A DNA stretch of 64,000 bases, from the NCBI GenBank assembly GCA_027924585.1, contig BSBM01000592.1:7076501-7140500 (forward strand). Reading direction: 5' to 3'. The position numbers and the translations under genes are program-made. This document shows positions 29,421 to 40,299 of the stretch, piece by piece; the first letter of the stretch is position 1, and each line of letters starts with the position of its first letter. The stretch is from Larix kaempferi. Its lineage: Eukaryota; Streptophyta; Pinopsida; Pinales; Pinaceae. Below the pieces are notes generated by a model, which worked only from the letters and a program-made list of their open reading frames with translations, ran no database searches and was not told where the DNA came from.

Positions 29421-31513
29421 GCCAAAAAATCATAAACTAGAAATGAAAAGGGCAGGGTGTAGGCTTTCCTGGCGCTAATGACACTAAAAATGACTGACCA
29501 GGGCTCCCGCAATCGATAGTTGAAAATCGAGCTCCAAAGGGTAATTTTCACCTCCCCAATTTGGTAAAAAGTAATAGTGAATAATTTTTACTATTTGCCC
29601 ATTTTATATTGGAAATGGAATATTCTCTTTTCAATTTATCTCTTGTTGGGTCATTTTTACTATAGTTGAGGATGTTTTTATGTCTGAACACCTAATTGAT
29701 CATTTTGACCTAGTTTTTGGAGTCTACAGGTGAAGTAAAGGGTTGTATTTAAACCTTTGGTTGCGATCGTGGTCATATCACGCCCGTTATTAGGTGTGAG
29801 CAACACTTCGAGTGTTTTTGTGTTAATGATTATCCCGCTCATTAAAATCAAACATTAATGACACCGAGCTTACTCTTTGTTCCTTCTCGTGCTCGTAAAA
29901 CGATGAGAATAAGTCACCGAGTTGTATTTTATCACTTTTCGGGCTCGTTAAACTCCCACGAAAAAGGAACCCCTCGGAGTTCTTCTTTAAGCTCTTTTCA
30001 GGCTCCCTAAATATGAAAAGATCACCAGGCAAACTTGATGCTTTCATGCTTGTAAATGTATTTGAATGATCATCTTTCTGGTGATATTTTACCCCTTTTT
30101 CGGACCAGGAGGCACTACTTACGAAAAAGGAACACTCCAGCCGATCATGACTGGAAGAGTTCTCTTTCACACTGTTTTATCCTTTTTCGGGTGAAGAGAC
30201 TAACTTTTACGAAAAATAACCTGTGGAGTCTTCTTTAGTTCTTTTCAGACTCTCTAAACATGAAATGACGTTGAGTTTACCTTCTTTGGACTCATTAAAA
30301 TTCAACATCGAAGGGCTCGTTTTGGGACGAACCCCTCCTATCCTAGGTTCGTAAAATGTTTGGGATTGGACTCGTCCATGGGATGAGCTATATCGAGCAT
30401 CTATTACCCTCCTCAAGCTCGTTAAAAAACAAAATAGGTACTCATCAATCATGATGGGGATAAGGGACAAGTTTGTGTTTCGTAGTTATGGTAGTACATA
30501 GTCACTCTTGAACATGGCACTCATCTGCATATGCATTCAGTACTTGGGTAATCCGTTTGTCTTCAAGTCTTGTTGATTCCATGAGTCTTGCTACTCATTT
30601 GGGTCATCCGAACAATGCTTCCATCGTAAGTTGTATTAGGGGTCGGTATCATTCTCGTCATGTCAATACTGCCAAGTCATGCCATGCCCATGTTCAAGAG
30701 ACATTTGTCATTCATTATCTGCAGTCACCTTCTATCATGTCGGTCATCTCTGAGTCAGTCTCACACATTATTGTCCGATTCATTCCAAACATATGTGATC
30801 ATGTTTCTTGTCAATTATGGGGGATAAATCAGGGCCCTCCTTCGATGGATTCATCCTTGTTGACTTCAACACATCATCCGAGGATTGAATCTAGAATCCA
30901 ATTAAGTACCTTGGGCCTGCATGCCTCAATGGCAAGATACCTCGCTTTCAAAATGAGTTTATATCATTGAATATTGATTGAAAGATCCCATCGAGTGTTC
31001 GACCTCAGCTCATTGATTCACATTCAATGGTATGTACTGTGATACCTCGGGGATCATTGACATCAATGGTAATTTCCCTTGCGCTTGTTAACGGTATACA
31101 TCAATGACCAGTAATCAAGTAGTCTCTACCATGTTCGACGCCAAGACATTGTAATCACCTAGTTAGATTCGTATCATTGCGGGTTCAGCTTGAAGACCTT
31201 GTGTTAACTCATACCTTGCCTAGGTTGCGATGGAGATTGTTTGAGTCATATCACACGGATCCACTTTGTATTGTTCGTGGTTGTGTTATCATCTCATCAT
31301 AGATCTACGATTGTGCCTAGTAGCCATGATTATGTTCAGTTGATCTCTATTACCATGGATCTGTAGTGCATTGGTCGGCAACCATGTTATGAGTCTTATG
31401 GGACGTGTATCTCAGAGTCGTTTGTATTGCAACAGCTTCTTCCAACCAACATCCTTTCCTTCAATCCTTCACATTACAAAGCATTTCACATGTCTTATTT
31501 TACCATCTTCATG
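29421..31513. other. TE-A noncoding region before the 3' LTR
   Basis: About 2.1 kb with no supportable gene. Diverged repeat blocks (ctttttcgggctcgttaaa and agctcttttcaggctccc words) span about 29860-30450. The stretch 30490-31330 is partly homologous, inverted, to 9849-11080 of TE-C. This confirms that the long noncoding tail belongs to the lineage. Confidence 0.6.
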
Positions 31514-31526
31514 CTTTGGGGGCATT
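31514..31526 (+). promoter_or_regulatory. Polypurine tract of TE-A
   Basis: ctttgggggcatt lies one base before the LTR start TGTTACACC. It shares the GGGGGCAT core with TE-C and fits the plus-strand primer position. Confidence 0.75.
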
Positions 31527-31527
31527 C

Positions 31528-33050
31528 TGTTACACCAAAATCTCATCATCATGAGTCATGTGTCAACTACGTGCCCTAATCCCTGAACATTTCTTGGCTG
31601 AAAACATCCAGAGCAAGTTGTTGTCCTCATGTTTCCACAATGTCTAATTGCACTGGCGCATCTTGCTTTCCAGCAATAGGCACCAAACCATGCCTGGAGC
31701 ATGATGCTCTCTAGCAGAGTGTGCCAGTGGCTCTTATTTCCCATTTACAAGCTGCGTTGACCCCTTCCTAGCGCCAGTTGCCTTCATACAAAGCGCTCCA
31801 AGGTTGGTTAATGTGGATAACAAGGAGCTTCGAGCAACTTCTCGAAGCTTGGTGACATGGAGGTCTATCCCTAGTTGCTAGGAATACTGGTATTTGGTCC
31901 CCTAACCTAATGGGAAGATCCCTTAGACCTCTCCCCTTAATCCTCGACTTACTTTATCCATTTGGCCTTATAAATAAGACCTCTCTCTCCATTGAGAAGG
32001 GAGGAAGTACTATAGTACTCTCATGCTGGTGGAATTATCCTAGGTAATCCCTACTCATCCTTTGGGAGACAAACATCATTCTTTGGAGGCTTGGCTTGGA
32101 TTGTTGGATGGAAGTTGCGACGTTGAGGCTTAGGTTGTGACATTCCTTCTCTATGTATTTCCTTTCATTACAGTTAATACAAACTCTTTCCATAAACATT
32201 GTTGTGTTGATAATTTTTAGAGCTTTCTTCCTTAACTATTAGTTTAGATCAATTCATATTCTGTATATGCTTTTATTGTTTGCTTGTTTTCATTTGTTCA
32301 ACGGGGTTTTGTAGCTCGAGATCTGAAGGCTCTAGAGCATTGGATCAACAAAGAGGAAGAGGATTTGCAGATTTCAGGTAAGTGACGCACGTGTTAACTT
32401 GCATCTTTATTGATCTAAGAAAGTAGGTTGTATTTTGTACTTATTTGTTCTAGATCCACTTGGACTAGGGATATCTCGCTTGAGTCACTTGATTAGATTG
32501 TCCATAAACAGATACTAGGAAGTGACAGTAATACAGCTACACATAGAAGGTGCACGCAACATAATGAACTATAGAAGATCATAAGTGTGCGTGAGTTGGA
32601 AGTTCAGAGAGGAAGAATATTATTTTGGATATCTGGGTGGCAGGACGGGGCAAAGAGCAGGAGGTCGTATCCTCCTTCCAGTTGGTGCTGGATAACATAG
32701 GGAGTTGGTGCTTCCTTCAGGTCGGTGCCTATAAAACCAGGGGGTCGGTGCCTCCTTCTAATTGGTGCTGGTAAACACAGGAATTCGGTGCTTCCTTGAA
32801 TGTAATATTTTCATGACAAAAGAGCATTATGTGGTTTTCTCCCGTTTGGGTTTCCACGTCAAAATCTTGTGTGTTTTGTGTTCTTTGTCTTGGTGCATAT
32901 GTGGATGAATGTTTTATTTATGTTGGATGCATAATTAAAGATAAAGATAAAGATTAAGTTTAAGACTAATCTGTTAAAGAAGGTAAAAATTGCCCATAAC
33001 TACACAAATACTGATTCATCCCCCCTCTCAGTATTAAATTGATTCCAACA
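31528..33050 (+). repeat. 3' LTR of TE-A
   Basis: It begins TGTTACACC right after the PPT and probably ends ccccctctcagtattaaatt then gattccaaca at 33050. CCCCCTCTCAG-type sequence is common near plant LTR 3' ends. A TATA box (ttataaata, 31968-31976) lies about 440 bases in. The partner LTR is outside the window, so the 33050 end is an estimate from the terminal TGTT/AACA match. Confidence 0.7.
32660..32800 (+). repeat. Short tandem repeat inside the TE-A LTR
   Basis: The word (gg)tcggtgcctccttc recurs at about 32675, 32706, 32740 and 32786 with gttggtgctgg(a/t)aa between. This gives an irregular repeat of roughly 32-65 bases in the U5 half of the LTR. Confidence 0.6.
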
Positions 33051-33558
33051 CATATTACCGAGAATTTAGATGTAGCAATAGTGATAGTTTCATTGTTGTA
33101 AGTGTAGTCAAACTTAGTGTTGGAGGTTTCAGTATGGGAGCATGAATTTCCTTGTATTCAACAACTTGTTGTGTTCATGGGAAGTACAGTAATAGTGATC
33201 CATATCTAGTTGATATTAGTGAAATTGTTACCTTAAGTGGGTGGCTTCCTTGTCCCAAGTGAGTTTACATTTGCCAATTCAAGCTTGTAGAAAGAAAAAC
33301 ATAAAATTTGAATTTATTCAATTGTTAGTTTGACTACCTTAAAGCATTGTAGCATTTATTTTGAAGTATATTGTTGATTTTAGATAGGCACCTTTTGGAT
33401 ATAGCTGGTTCATTTCCTGAGTACATTATTCATTTTATAGGGACTTATAGAACAAGTTACGACAGTCTCAGGAGGTTGTAAAGCATGCACAAACAATGCC
33501 TCTTTTGTTGTGTCATGGTAAAGGTGGGTGGTGTAAAACAAACACATTTATTATTCTT
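33051..33558. other. Unassigned AT-rich DNA beyond TE-A
   Basis: No convincing reading frame, RNA gene or repeat is seen. The last 18 bases (33541-33558) are the first copy of the SINE target duplication. Confidence 0.5.
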
Positions 33559-33693
33559 TTTCTGGTAGAATACTTCTTATATTTACAAGGACATATTTAC
33601 AACCACACCCACATAGGGTTTTGAACCCAGGTCTCCACGTTAATGCAAGCTTGATCACTTCGTTGCTTTCCATTAGACCACACTATTGTGGGC
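33559..33693 (-). mobile_element. tRNA-derived SINE
   Basis: On the minus strand it starts GCCCACAATAGTG. It has an A box TGGTCTAATGG (33670-33680) and, further on, a B box GGTTCAAAACC (33617-33627), the internal RNA polymerase III promoter of tRNA-derived SINEs. It then runs about 55 bases to an A-rich end. It is flanked by an 18-base imperfect duplication, aacacatttattattctt (33541-33558) and aacacattacttattctt (33694-33711), two mismatches. Length about 135 bases. Family not identified. Confidence 0.75.
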
Positions 33694-33711
33694 AACACAT
33701 TACTTATTCTT

Positions 33712-34954
33712 GCAAAGTTTTAATCTATTACGCTCATTAGAATGTAAAGACCATTATCTGCAAAGTTTTGATAAAAAATTAATCATATTTTTCATTAAAA
33801 TCAATTTGTACGCACATCAAGTGCAACATATCCAAGCACGACAAAGCGATCTCACCAAATCTATACTCTTCATATTTGACTATCCAAAAAGTGTATTTAC
33901 ATTTTCTTTACATGTCTTATATTCATAAAAAATTCAGTGATAAATGTATAGTGATGTCCTTTCAAGCACCCTTTAATAGTCGAAGGAATGGTTGTGTTTC
34001 TCTTATTTTCTTTGAGCTATCAAGGCTAAAAAGGGGCTCTTTCTACTTTCTAATAAGATCTATTTGGATGAGGATATTACATGGATCCAAGTTGAGGAGT
34101 TGAGGGAGGTTTGAGTACAATTAGGGCAGCTAAATAAGACAAGAAATGGCCAATTATTTGAAACCTTAACGCCAAAAGTCAATAAATATAGTCATTAAAA
34201 TATCGGGTATTCGAGAGTTACATAATGTGCTCCTCTTCTCCTAAATGTAATGAGAAATTGCATCACCAAATAATAAAGCAATATATCATCTCCTTTTCCA
34301 TGTGCATTCTTGTCTATGTTCTTGTGTGTGTAAATCTGACATCAGGGTGACTATCCTTTTCCCAATGTGAAAGATTCGGGATTCTGTTTTTGGTAGCCCA
34401 CTCTTTGCACTATAGAATTGTCTCTTCTTCCTACTCTACACCAACTTTAGTAAGTATCTCTTCAAGAGAAAGCATGCCTAATTCTTCTTCATCATTGTCC
34501 AATATGCTCGATGATCATGTAATAGCCATTTATGAGTACCTTGATCATTTTGTATTTTCACTTTAAAGTGCTACTTCTGAGGGCAAGACTTGAGAAATGT
34601 GGAATATGATTTTATTCAATGGAGTAGATTGATACAATGAGGGGGGTCCCCTTATATGTTTATTCATGATGTGGTTGTCAAGGAACCGCACAAGTATGCA
34701 GACAAAAAATGCAAGCTATAGTATTAGAAAGATAAACATCTACTTGATTCGTTATTCAGTATGGTGGATGTTAATACATATAGGGGAATATAGGGGAGAC
34801 AATGTCTTGTACTGCAAATTTCATACAACCACTTTATTAATTAGGTCATAATGCAATTTAAGACATGTGACTTGATTATTTTAAGTCGCTTTATTTCTAT
34901 TAACCTTAAATAAGAAAAGTAATAATCATATGACCATTTTAAAATAACTCTAAT
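33712..34954. other. Unassigned AT-rich DNA, possibly including an LTR of the following copia relic
   Basis: No gene is supportable. The part next to 34955, read on the minus strand, has an ataaacatataagggg TATA-like stretch near 34655. It could be the 3' LTR of the minus-strand copia relic, but no matching LTR was found on the other side. Confidence 0.35.
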
Positions 34955-37024
34955 ACCCTCCCTTAATTGTCATATGGACAACAATTGTTTGTCCTAGAAT
35001 ACAAACTTATCTGAACCAAATGTGTCAAAGATATCTATAGCTTTCTCCTCAACATGCACTCCAAAAATCACATTATGAAGTTGACACAAAATGGCATATG
35101 AACAACATGGCTAATGTAGTGTAAAGCACCTCACCAACTACATGATCAATCATTAACTCTTCAGTTGGACGAGATTCATTGTTGCCACAAAATGCTCATA
35201 TGCCATGGATGTAGAAGCTAATATCAACTTTAAAAAGTTGTTATCTTCCATACCTTGGGACCAAACTATCTTGAAGTTCACAATCCAGGCTTCTAAAGCC
35301 TTCCATAATCTGTATAGAAACCCATCAAAATCTATTATATGCACTTCCTGTGGTTGATCCACAACCTATTGTTATCGATCCACAACCTTTTTTGGATGGT
35401 CGTGTGGCCTCTTTACATCCAACCAACAACCATGTTTCTTTTCCATGGTTGGCACTCTTATGGATACACCCAACTTCAGTATAGAAGCGCCCATCTCACT
35501 GTAGAATCCATGAATGGTTTCTGACATTCTTCTCCTTCTTCAACTCGGGATTCATCACTATTTGAACAAGCAAACAAATCAACATAAACCAATTCAAAAA
35601 ATTGTTGAACATATTGGTTACCTTCATTATCGATCCTTCCACCTTATTCTCCATCACTAGAATGTGGAAACTCCTATGTTCAATATTTTTCTTCTCTACT
35701 TGATTATCTGATCCATTGTCATTTTTTGTGTCTCATGAATTAACCTTGGCATCTTCTACCTCTTATTCTATATGCAGAATATTGCATGCTGACCACTCAA
35801 CATTCCACATTTGTATTCCTTCCAAATCCACTGATTTGTTAGCCTCAAATCAATTATCATCAACTTGATTCAAATATGATCTTTTGTTGATTCTCACTTT
35901 CATGATAACAACCACCTTATTTGTCCAAGGATCCAAAGTACCCATGCTTTTGCTTCATGAACATATCCAACAACCAATAACTTTGCAGTTTGTACTTGTG
36001 GCATTATCAAATGCAATTGATCCAAATATTTAGGTGGTTTACCTTTGGTTCACACTAGTCTAAGCCTCCTTGGGGGTGGATTCCATCATAGCTTTGGAGG
36101 GGCTCCTATTCAATAAATATATTGTTGTATGCATCACTTGATCATAGTATTTATGTGGAAATGAATTTTTCGGCAACATCTTCTTCGTCATGCCTACGAC
36201 TGTATTAATTTGTCTTTCACCATCACCTCTTTGAATTTAAATTCCTTTTTTCTTACAAAAATAAGCAAACATATCTAGTTGTTCTCCACTATGGAATTGG
36301 AGAACACTTATCTTCCATCTGTATTCTTCTTTGTCCTTCACGTTAACTTTTTCTTAAGAAAGAATACCCATAATTTCTTAGAAAATCCATTAACAAAAAG
36401 CATAAAAAATACCATGCCCTTGATAATGATGGTATTATTGTTGCCATAAATTTTGACATGTACAAGCTCCAATACTCTCCCTACTCCCATATCAACAACT
36501 TGCTTTCCTACCGAGCATGTTGTACATATGCCTCTTGTGTTCTCAATATCATGTAGACCATCAACCACCTCAAATCTACTTAGAAGGGAAAGATGCTAAA
36601 ATCACAAATGCTTATATATTTGATGCCATAATACATTGGCATTGGAGTCTCCATCAACCATTTTTTTGTGAATTTGTGACTCGTTGTACCTTCAAGCTAG
36701 TGTTTCTCATTTTCTTGTTGTCTATCACACGTAAATTCATAAATTACAGCTCTACTCCTATAATCACACCAAAAATGTAAACTACAACCCTACTGCTGTA
36801 GTCACATCATATCTGCCATGAAACTTCAATTTGGTACACCACTTCCTCAAAATAATTAATTCCAAAAACTTGAATCTCCAAATTCAAACTCCAAAACTCA
36901 CAAAAATAAATCTTTAGAAAAATAAGGTTTTCAGACATTGCTTTAAAAAAAACTGCTACATGCATTTGTTTTTTATCCAGGTCATAATTCTGATTTAGGT
37001 CAAAATTTCTTTGATACTAATGAG
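34955..37024 (-). mobile_element. Ty1/copia relic, minus strand
   Basis: Signals agree on a minus-strand copia copy shrunk to about 2 kb. There is a PBS-like TTAGTATCAAAGAAATTTTG at 37024-37005 (initiator tRNA-Met type in relatives), a possible gag trace (WCTKLKFHGRYDV near 36840), pre-integrase and integrase pieces (36240-36568), an uncertain RT trace (about 35150-35360) and a PPT-like TTAAGGGAGGGTATTA near 34970-34955. LTRs could not be delimited. Many stops and large deletions mean long decay. Confidence 0.55.
36240..36568 (-). pseudogene. Copia GAG-pre-integrase and integrase start, relic
   Basis: The minus strand reads MVDGLHDIENTRGICTTCSV then GKQVVDMG and LELVHVKIYG. This has the C-x-x-C and LELVH-x-D layout that joins zinc-binding and catalytic parts of copia integrases; the Asp expected after LVH is Lys here. 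FFMLFVNGFSKKLWVFFLK follows. Further decayed integrase can be traced to about 35950 (YDQVMHTTIYLLNRSP). Confidence 0.7.
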
Positions 37025-37234
37025 TTAATCACATCATTCATTAAGTGAAAAGGGGGTTAGTGCTGCAATGGTTTGTTTCAAGGCATTTCCTCCTTGTGCC
37101 TTTTGCATCTTGTGTTGACCACTGTGGGACTCCACAATTTTCATCTCATACTTGTTGCACCCAGAGGCGCTCTACAACCCAGTATGGGGGAGATCTTGTG
37201 AGTCGAGTGTTTGTCGAGTTTGTCGAGTAACAAA
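37025..37234. other. Unassigned DNA with a gggggagatct motif
   Basis: No gene. ccagtatgggggagatct near 37180 recurs as ccaatatgggggagatct at 52502, next to a large inverted repeat there. It may mark copies of one small nonautonomous element. Confidence 0.3.
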
Positions 37235-37385
37235 ATAACACAAAGTAAACAAAAAAAGAATAATACAAAGTGAAAGTAATAAATATTATGTCGGTCATAA
37301 ACAAAAAAGAATAATACAAAGTAAAATGTAATAAATATTATGTCGGCCATTAACAAAAAAAATAATACAAAGTAAAAAGTAAATA
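37235..37385. repeat. AT-rich tandem repeat, 52-bp unit, about three copies
   Basis: aacaaaaaaagaataatac recurs at 37248, 37300 and 37352. Each is followed by aaagtgaaagtaataaatat and the first two by tatgtcggtcat. Exact 52-base spacing indicates a recent local expansion. Confidence 0.8.
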
Positions 37386-40169
37386 TGAGACTTAAAATAG
37401 ATACTTTAAAGCTTAGGATTAGGTGGCTTAGGTATTACACTCAAGGAGCTATTCAAGGAGAGGTTTGCACCTGGGGAGATTTGATCCCTCTCGGCGCTTG
37501 ATAGAGCCTAAGATTTGGATCTAGGCTGGTAAATTGGAAGCACAAGACATAGTGATTTGTATAAGAACATAGAATATACTTTATACTAACATATAGATTC
37601 TATCTATATACTCCATAAGTTATGAGCTATGTGCATTGCTAGGAATACTATATATTTTGCATTAGGCAATCCATGTAAAGGTTGTTTAAATTCTGTTTAT
37701 TTTTATTTGTCATATGAAGCATATTGTTATGCATCTCTATTGATTTTTTTGGATGTACTTACACTACTTTTATTTTGAGATCTTCTTAGTGGGGTAGGGA
37801 TTACTGTGTGAGAGGAGGATCAAATTAGGAAATATTGGCTATGGAGGTGAGATAAAAGGAGAGGTTCACTATTTTGTTTGGCATGTTTTTCTTTGCCTAT
37901 TTATGGGAAAAAATCGGATGGGGTTTTGTTGAAATATGTGATAATCAATATCTAGAAAGGAGAGAATGCAAATATGATCTTAAGGCCTTTGTAGATATCT
38001 ACACACTATGACACTTTGCTATGCTCCATTTATCTATATATTATGGAAATTGCATAACAATTTTTCGAAGGATATGGAAACTATTCATTTTTGAACTACA
38101 TATGTATGATCTACAGTGGTGGATCTATTATTGTAGGAGGAAATTTGGGCATGAGTGCCCACATGTAATTTCTGGGGTGATAGGTCAATGCCTTGAATCC
38201 CTGCTGAAGGAAATTTGTTTAGTGTTGATGATGCCTTGAATGATGCATAGAATCTATGGTAGAGTAGTCTGTCCAGAACAGAGATTTCTGGGCATATTTA
38301 TAGTATGTTTCTTGTAAAGGCATCCCTAGTAGTAATTTTTGTAGATGTTGGACGGATGGACGATTGAATATTGTTCATGTAGTAGCAAACAAATAAACAA
38401 AAGGGTATCTTTAGCAACCTCTTCATAAGAGTAGGTTTTGGGACAATTTATGCATTGTAGAGCATGTACAGGTGGATCTGGTCTTTCAAAGGTAGCAGTA
38501 AACCTCGTTCTAGGAAATTCTATGTGAGAGAACAACGGTAAAGTGCTCATGTGAATTCCAAGTCTGGGCATTTTCTGGGTAGGTTGCATACATCCTGCGA
38601 GTTGTTTAAGGTAGTTTCAGTTCATCAAATCTAGAAACCATATTCGAAGATCCACAATCCTCAACATTAAACTATTAGAATACATGAAATACTATAATCA
38701 CATGATCCCAGGTTCCCTTCATAGTGCTTATACACATGATATGGATCGACTGAACTATACCATATTGAGCATATCTCATACACCAGGTTTGTTGGGTGTA
38801 TGGTTCCAAAGCATCATTCGATGGTTAGCTATCGAATGTCTATTTATTTTGAAGCTAAATACCATCAAGGGCAGAAGGAGGATATTCAAAGCCACAATAC
38901 AGATTTCTTGTAGCACGCTCCTGGGGGTTTAGGCATCTAGTAGCAGATTTAGTCTTTTTGGGAACCACCTTTATTTAATATGGAGAACCTATGTGACTTC
39001 CAACTCAAAGATACGACATAAAAATGAATATTACAGAACATGAACAACTTTTTTCCAACTCAAATGTTTTCAAGGGAAAACGTGAATCGAGAAACCACCT
39101 TCCCAATTTCTAGGATTACACCAATATCGTGGGTTTGATGGTGTTGCTGAGCATTAAATAAAATGTAATCTCTATGGTGTAGATCTGTTTTTATGGACAT
39201 GGGCGTATTTGTTCAAGGAATTCAAGTCCCATCTCTTGGGTATATGTTGCTAGGGGATGTCTTGTGGAAATGATTTATATTGCCACAAATCGCTCACAAT
39301 CATTTGACAATGGAATATGTGGATGAGAGTTCCATCCTTCCCTAGTCAAGCTATTTCCTAAGTCATTGGAAACATTGCCTTGTGAACATGAAGACTTTAT
39401 CCCTCACTTGAGGATACATGTCCTAGCCACGTTGGAGGGTGTTCGTTGCTTGATTTGGGACTGATTTTGAACATTTATCACTTTAGAACTCTTGAGGACA
39501 CTTTATGGTTGCTTGATTCAAATAATTCTTTACGAGGAGATTCGATGGAGATTGGTTAAAGGATGCTCATTATTTTATAAGTAAAGTGGATTTAACCACT
39601 TTGGATAAGTTTGTTTAGGTGGTTACTTTGTGAATATTGGGAACCATATGTAGTGATGCATTTGTGGTTTTGACCATCCTTTTTGAGTTGGTTAGAAGTG
39701 GTAAAATGTTTATAACATTTTTGTTAAAAAGGTGGAGAAAAGTGAGGTTTTTGTACTTGATGCATTGTACCTCATGGCATTTACCGTTATTATTTTATGT
39801 ATTGATTAAGATTTTGTTAGAGGTTTGTTAAAATTTAGTGGATGTTGGTTATTATTCCACCCTAGGTTAGATCTAGGAAATAATCAATATTTTATTGTAA
39901 AGGGAGATGGTGTTGGAACCTATATAAGGGTTGGCTCTCTCACTCATTTGACATGGTTGGATAATGAGATCTCTCTCATTTTGGAGATTCATTGTTATAT
40001 CTTCATGGAGTGTATGAAATTTTAAGGTATTCTCTTCTCTTGGTTAACTTGTTGTATTTAGTTGAGTAACTTGGATAATTTATATCAGTGTCAATACTTC
40101 TTGCTTGTTCTCAATACTATTTTTCTCTGCAGTAAGAGTGAAATTTATAATTTGATTTATTGTTATAAT
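37386..40169. other. Unassigned DNA
   Basis: About 2.8 kb with only short open frames. One minus-strand stretch (38589-38326, 87 codons, FPRTRFTATFERPDPPVHAL) is unusually polar and Pro-rich for chance sequence, but matches nothing I recognise. gatttgatccctctcggcgc at about 37478 resembles an arm of the inverted repeat at 52516-52670. Confidence 0.4.
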
Positions 40170-40290
40170 GCCACAGATCATGCAAATCAGGGGATGATAA
40201 AGCTTGCAAACAAAGTGAGACAAATTCTTGGTGCAATTCATAACGTTTTCCATTTATCACTTGTTTTCCATGTATCACCATTGTGAGTCC
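40170..40290 (+). pseudogene. Possible gypsy integrase C-terminal relic
   Basis: GAIHNVFHLSLVFHVSPL resembles the integrase tail of chromovirus-type gypsy elements, where the consensus runs through I-H-x-V-F-H-V-S-x-L. Nothing else of such an element is readable nearby, so this could be chance. Confidence 0.3.
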
Positions 40291-40299
40291 TAATGGCAT

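Larger units (their letters stand above)
1..33050 (+). mobile_element. TE-A: outermost Ty3/gypsy element, Tat-type, 5' part outside window
   Basis: Plus-strand element recognised from an integrase fragment (1-113), the rest of integrase (26749-27172), an archaeal-type RNase H (27298-27709), an antisense extra gene (28116-29170), a polypurine tract (31514-31526) and a 3' LTR (31528-33050). Integrase-aRNH-antisense gene-noncoding-PPT-LTR is the same order as in TE-C, read on the other strand. The element is interrupted at 114-26748 by TE-B and its nested passengers. Its 5' LTR, gag, protease and RT are not in the window. In-frame stops and altered catalytic residues show a dead copy. That it is the oldest layer follows from the nesting. 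Tat assignment rests on the second RNase H and the antisense gene and is family knowledge, not a computed phylogeny. Confidence 0.85.

Noticed and set aside
29258-29440. Short open frames over the palindrome cluster
   Set aside because: They do not match anything and lie in the leader of the TE-A antisense gene.
33605-33690. Functional tRNA gene
   Set aside because: A and B boxes exist but no acceptor stem or anticodon arm can be paired; target duplication shows a SINE.
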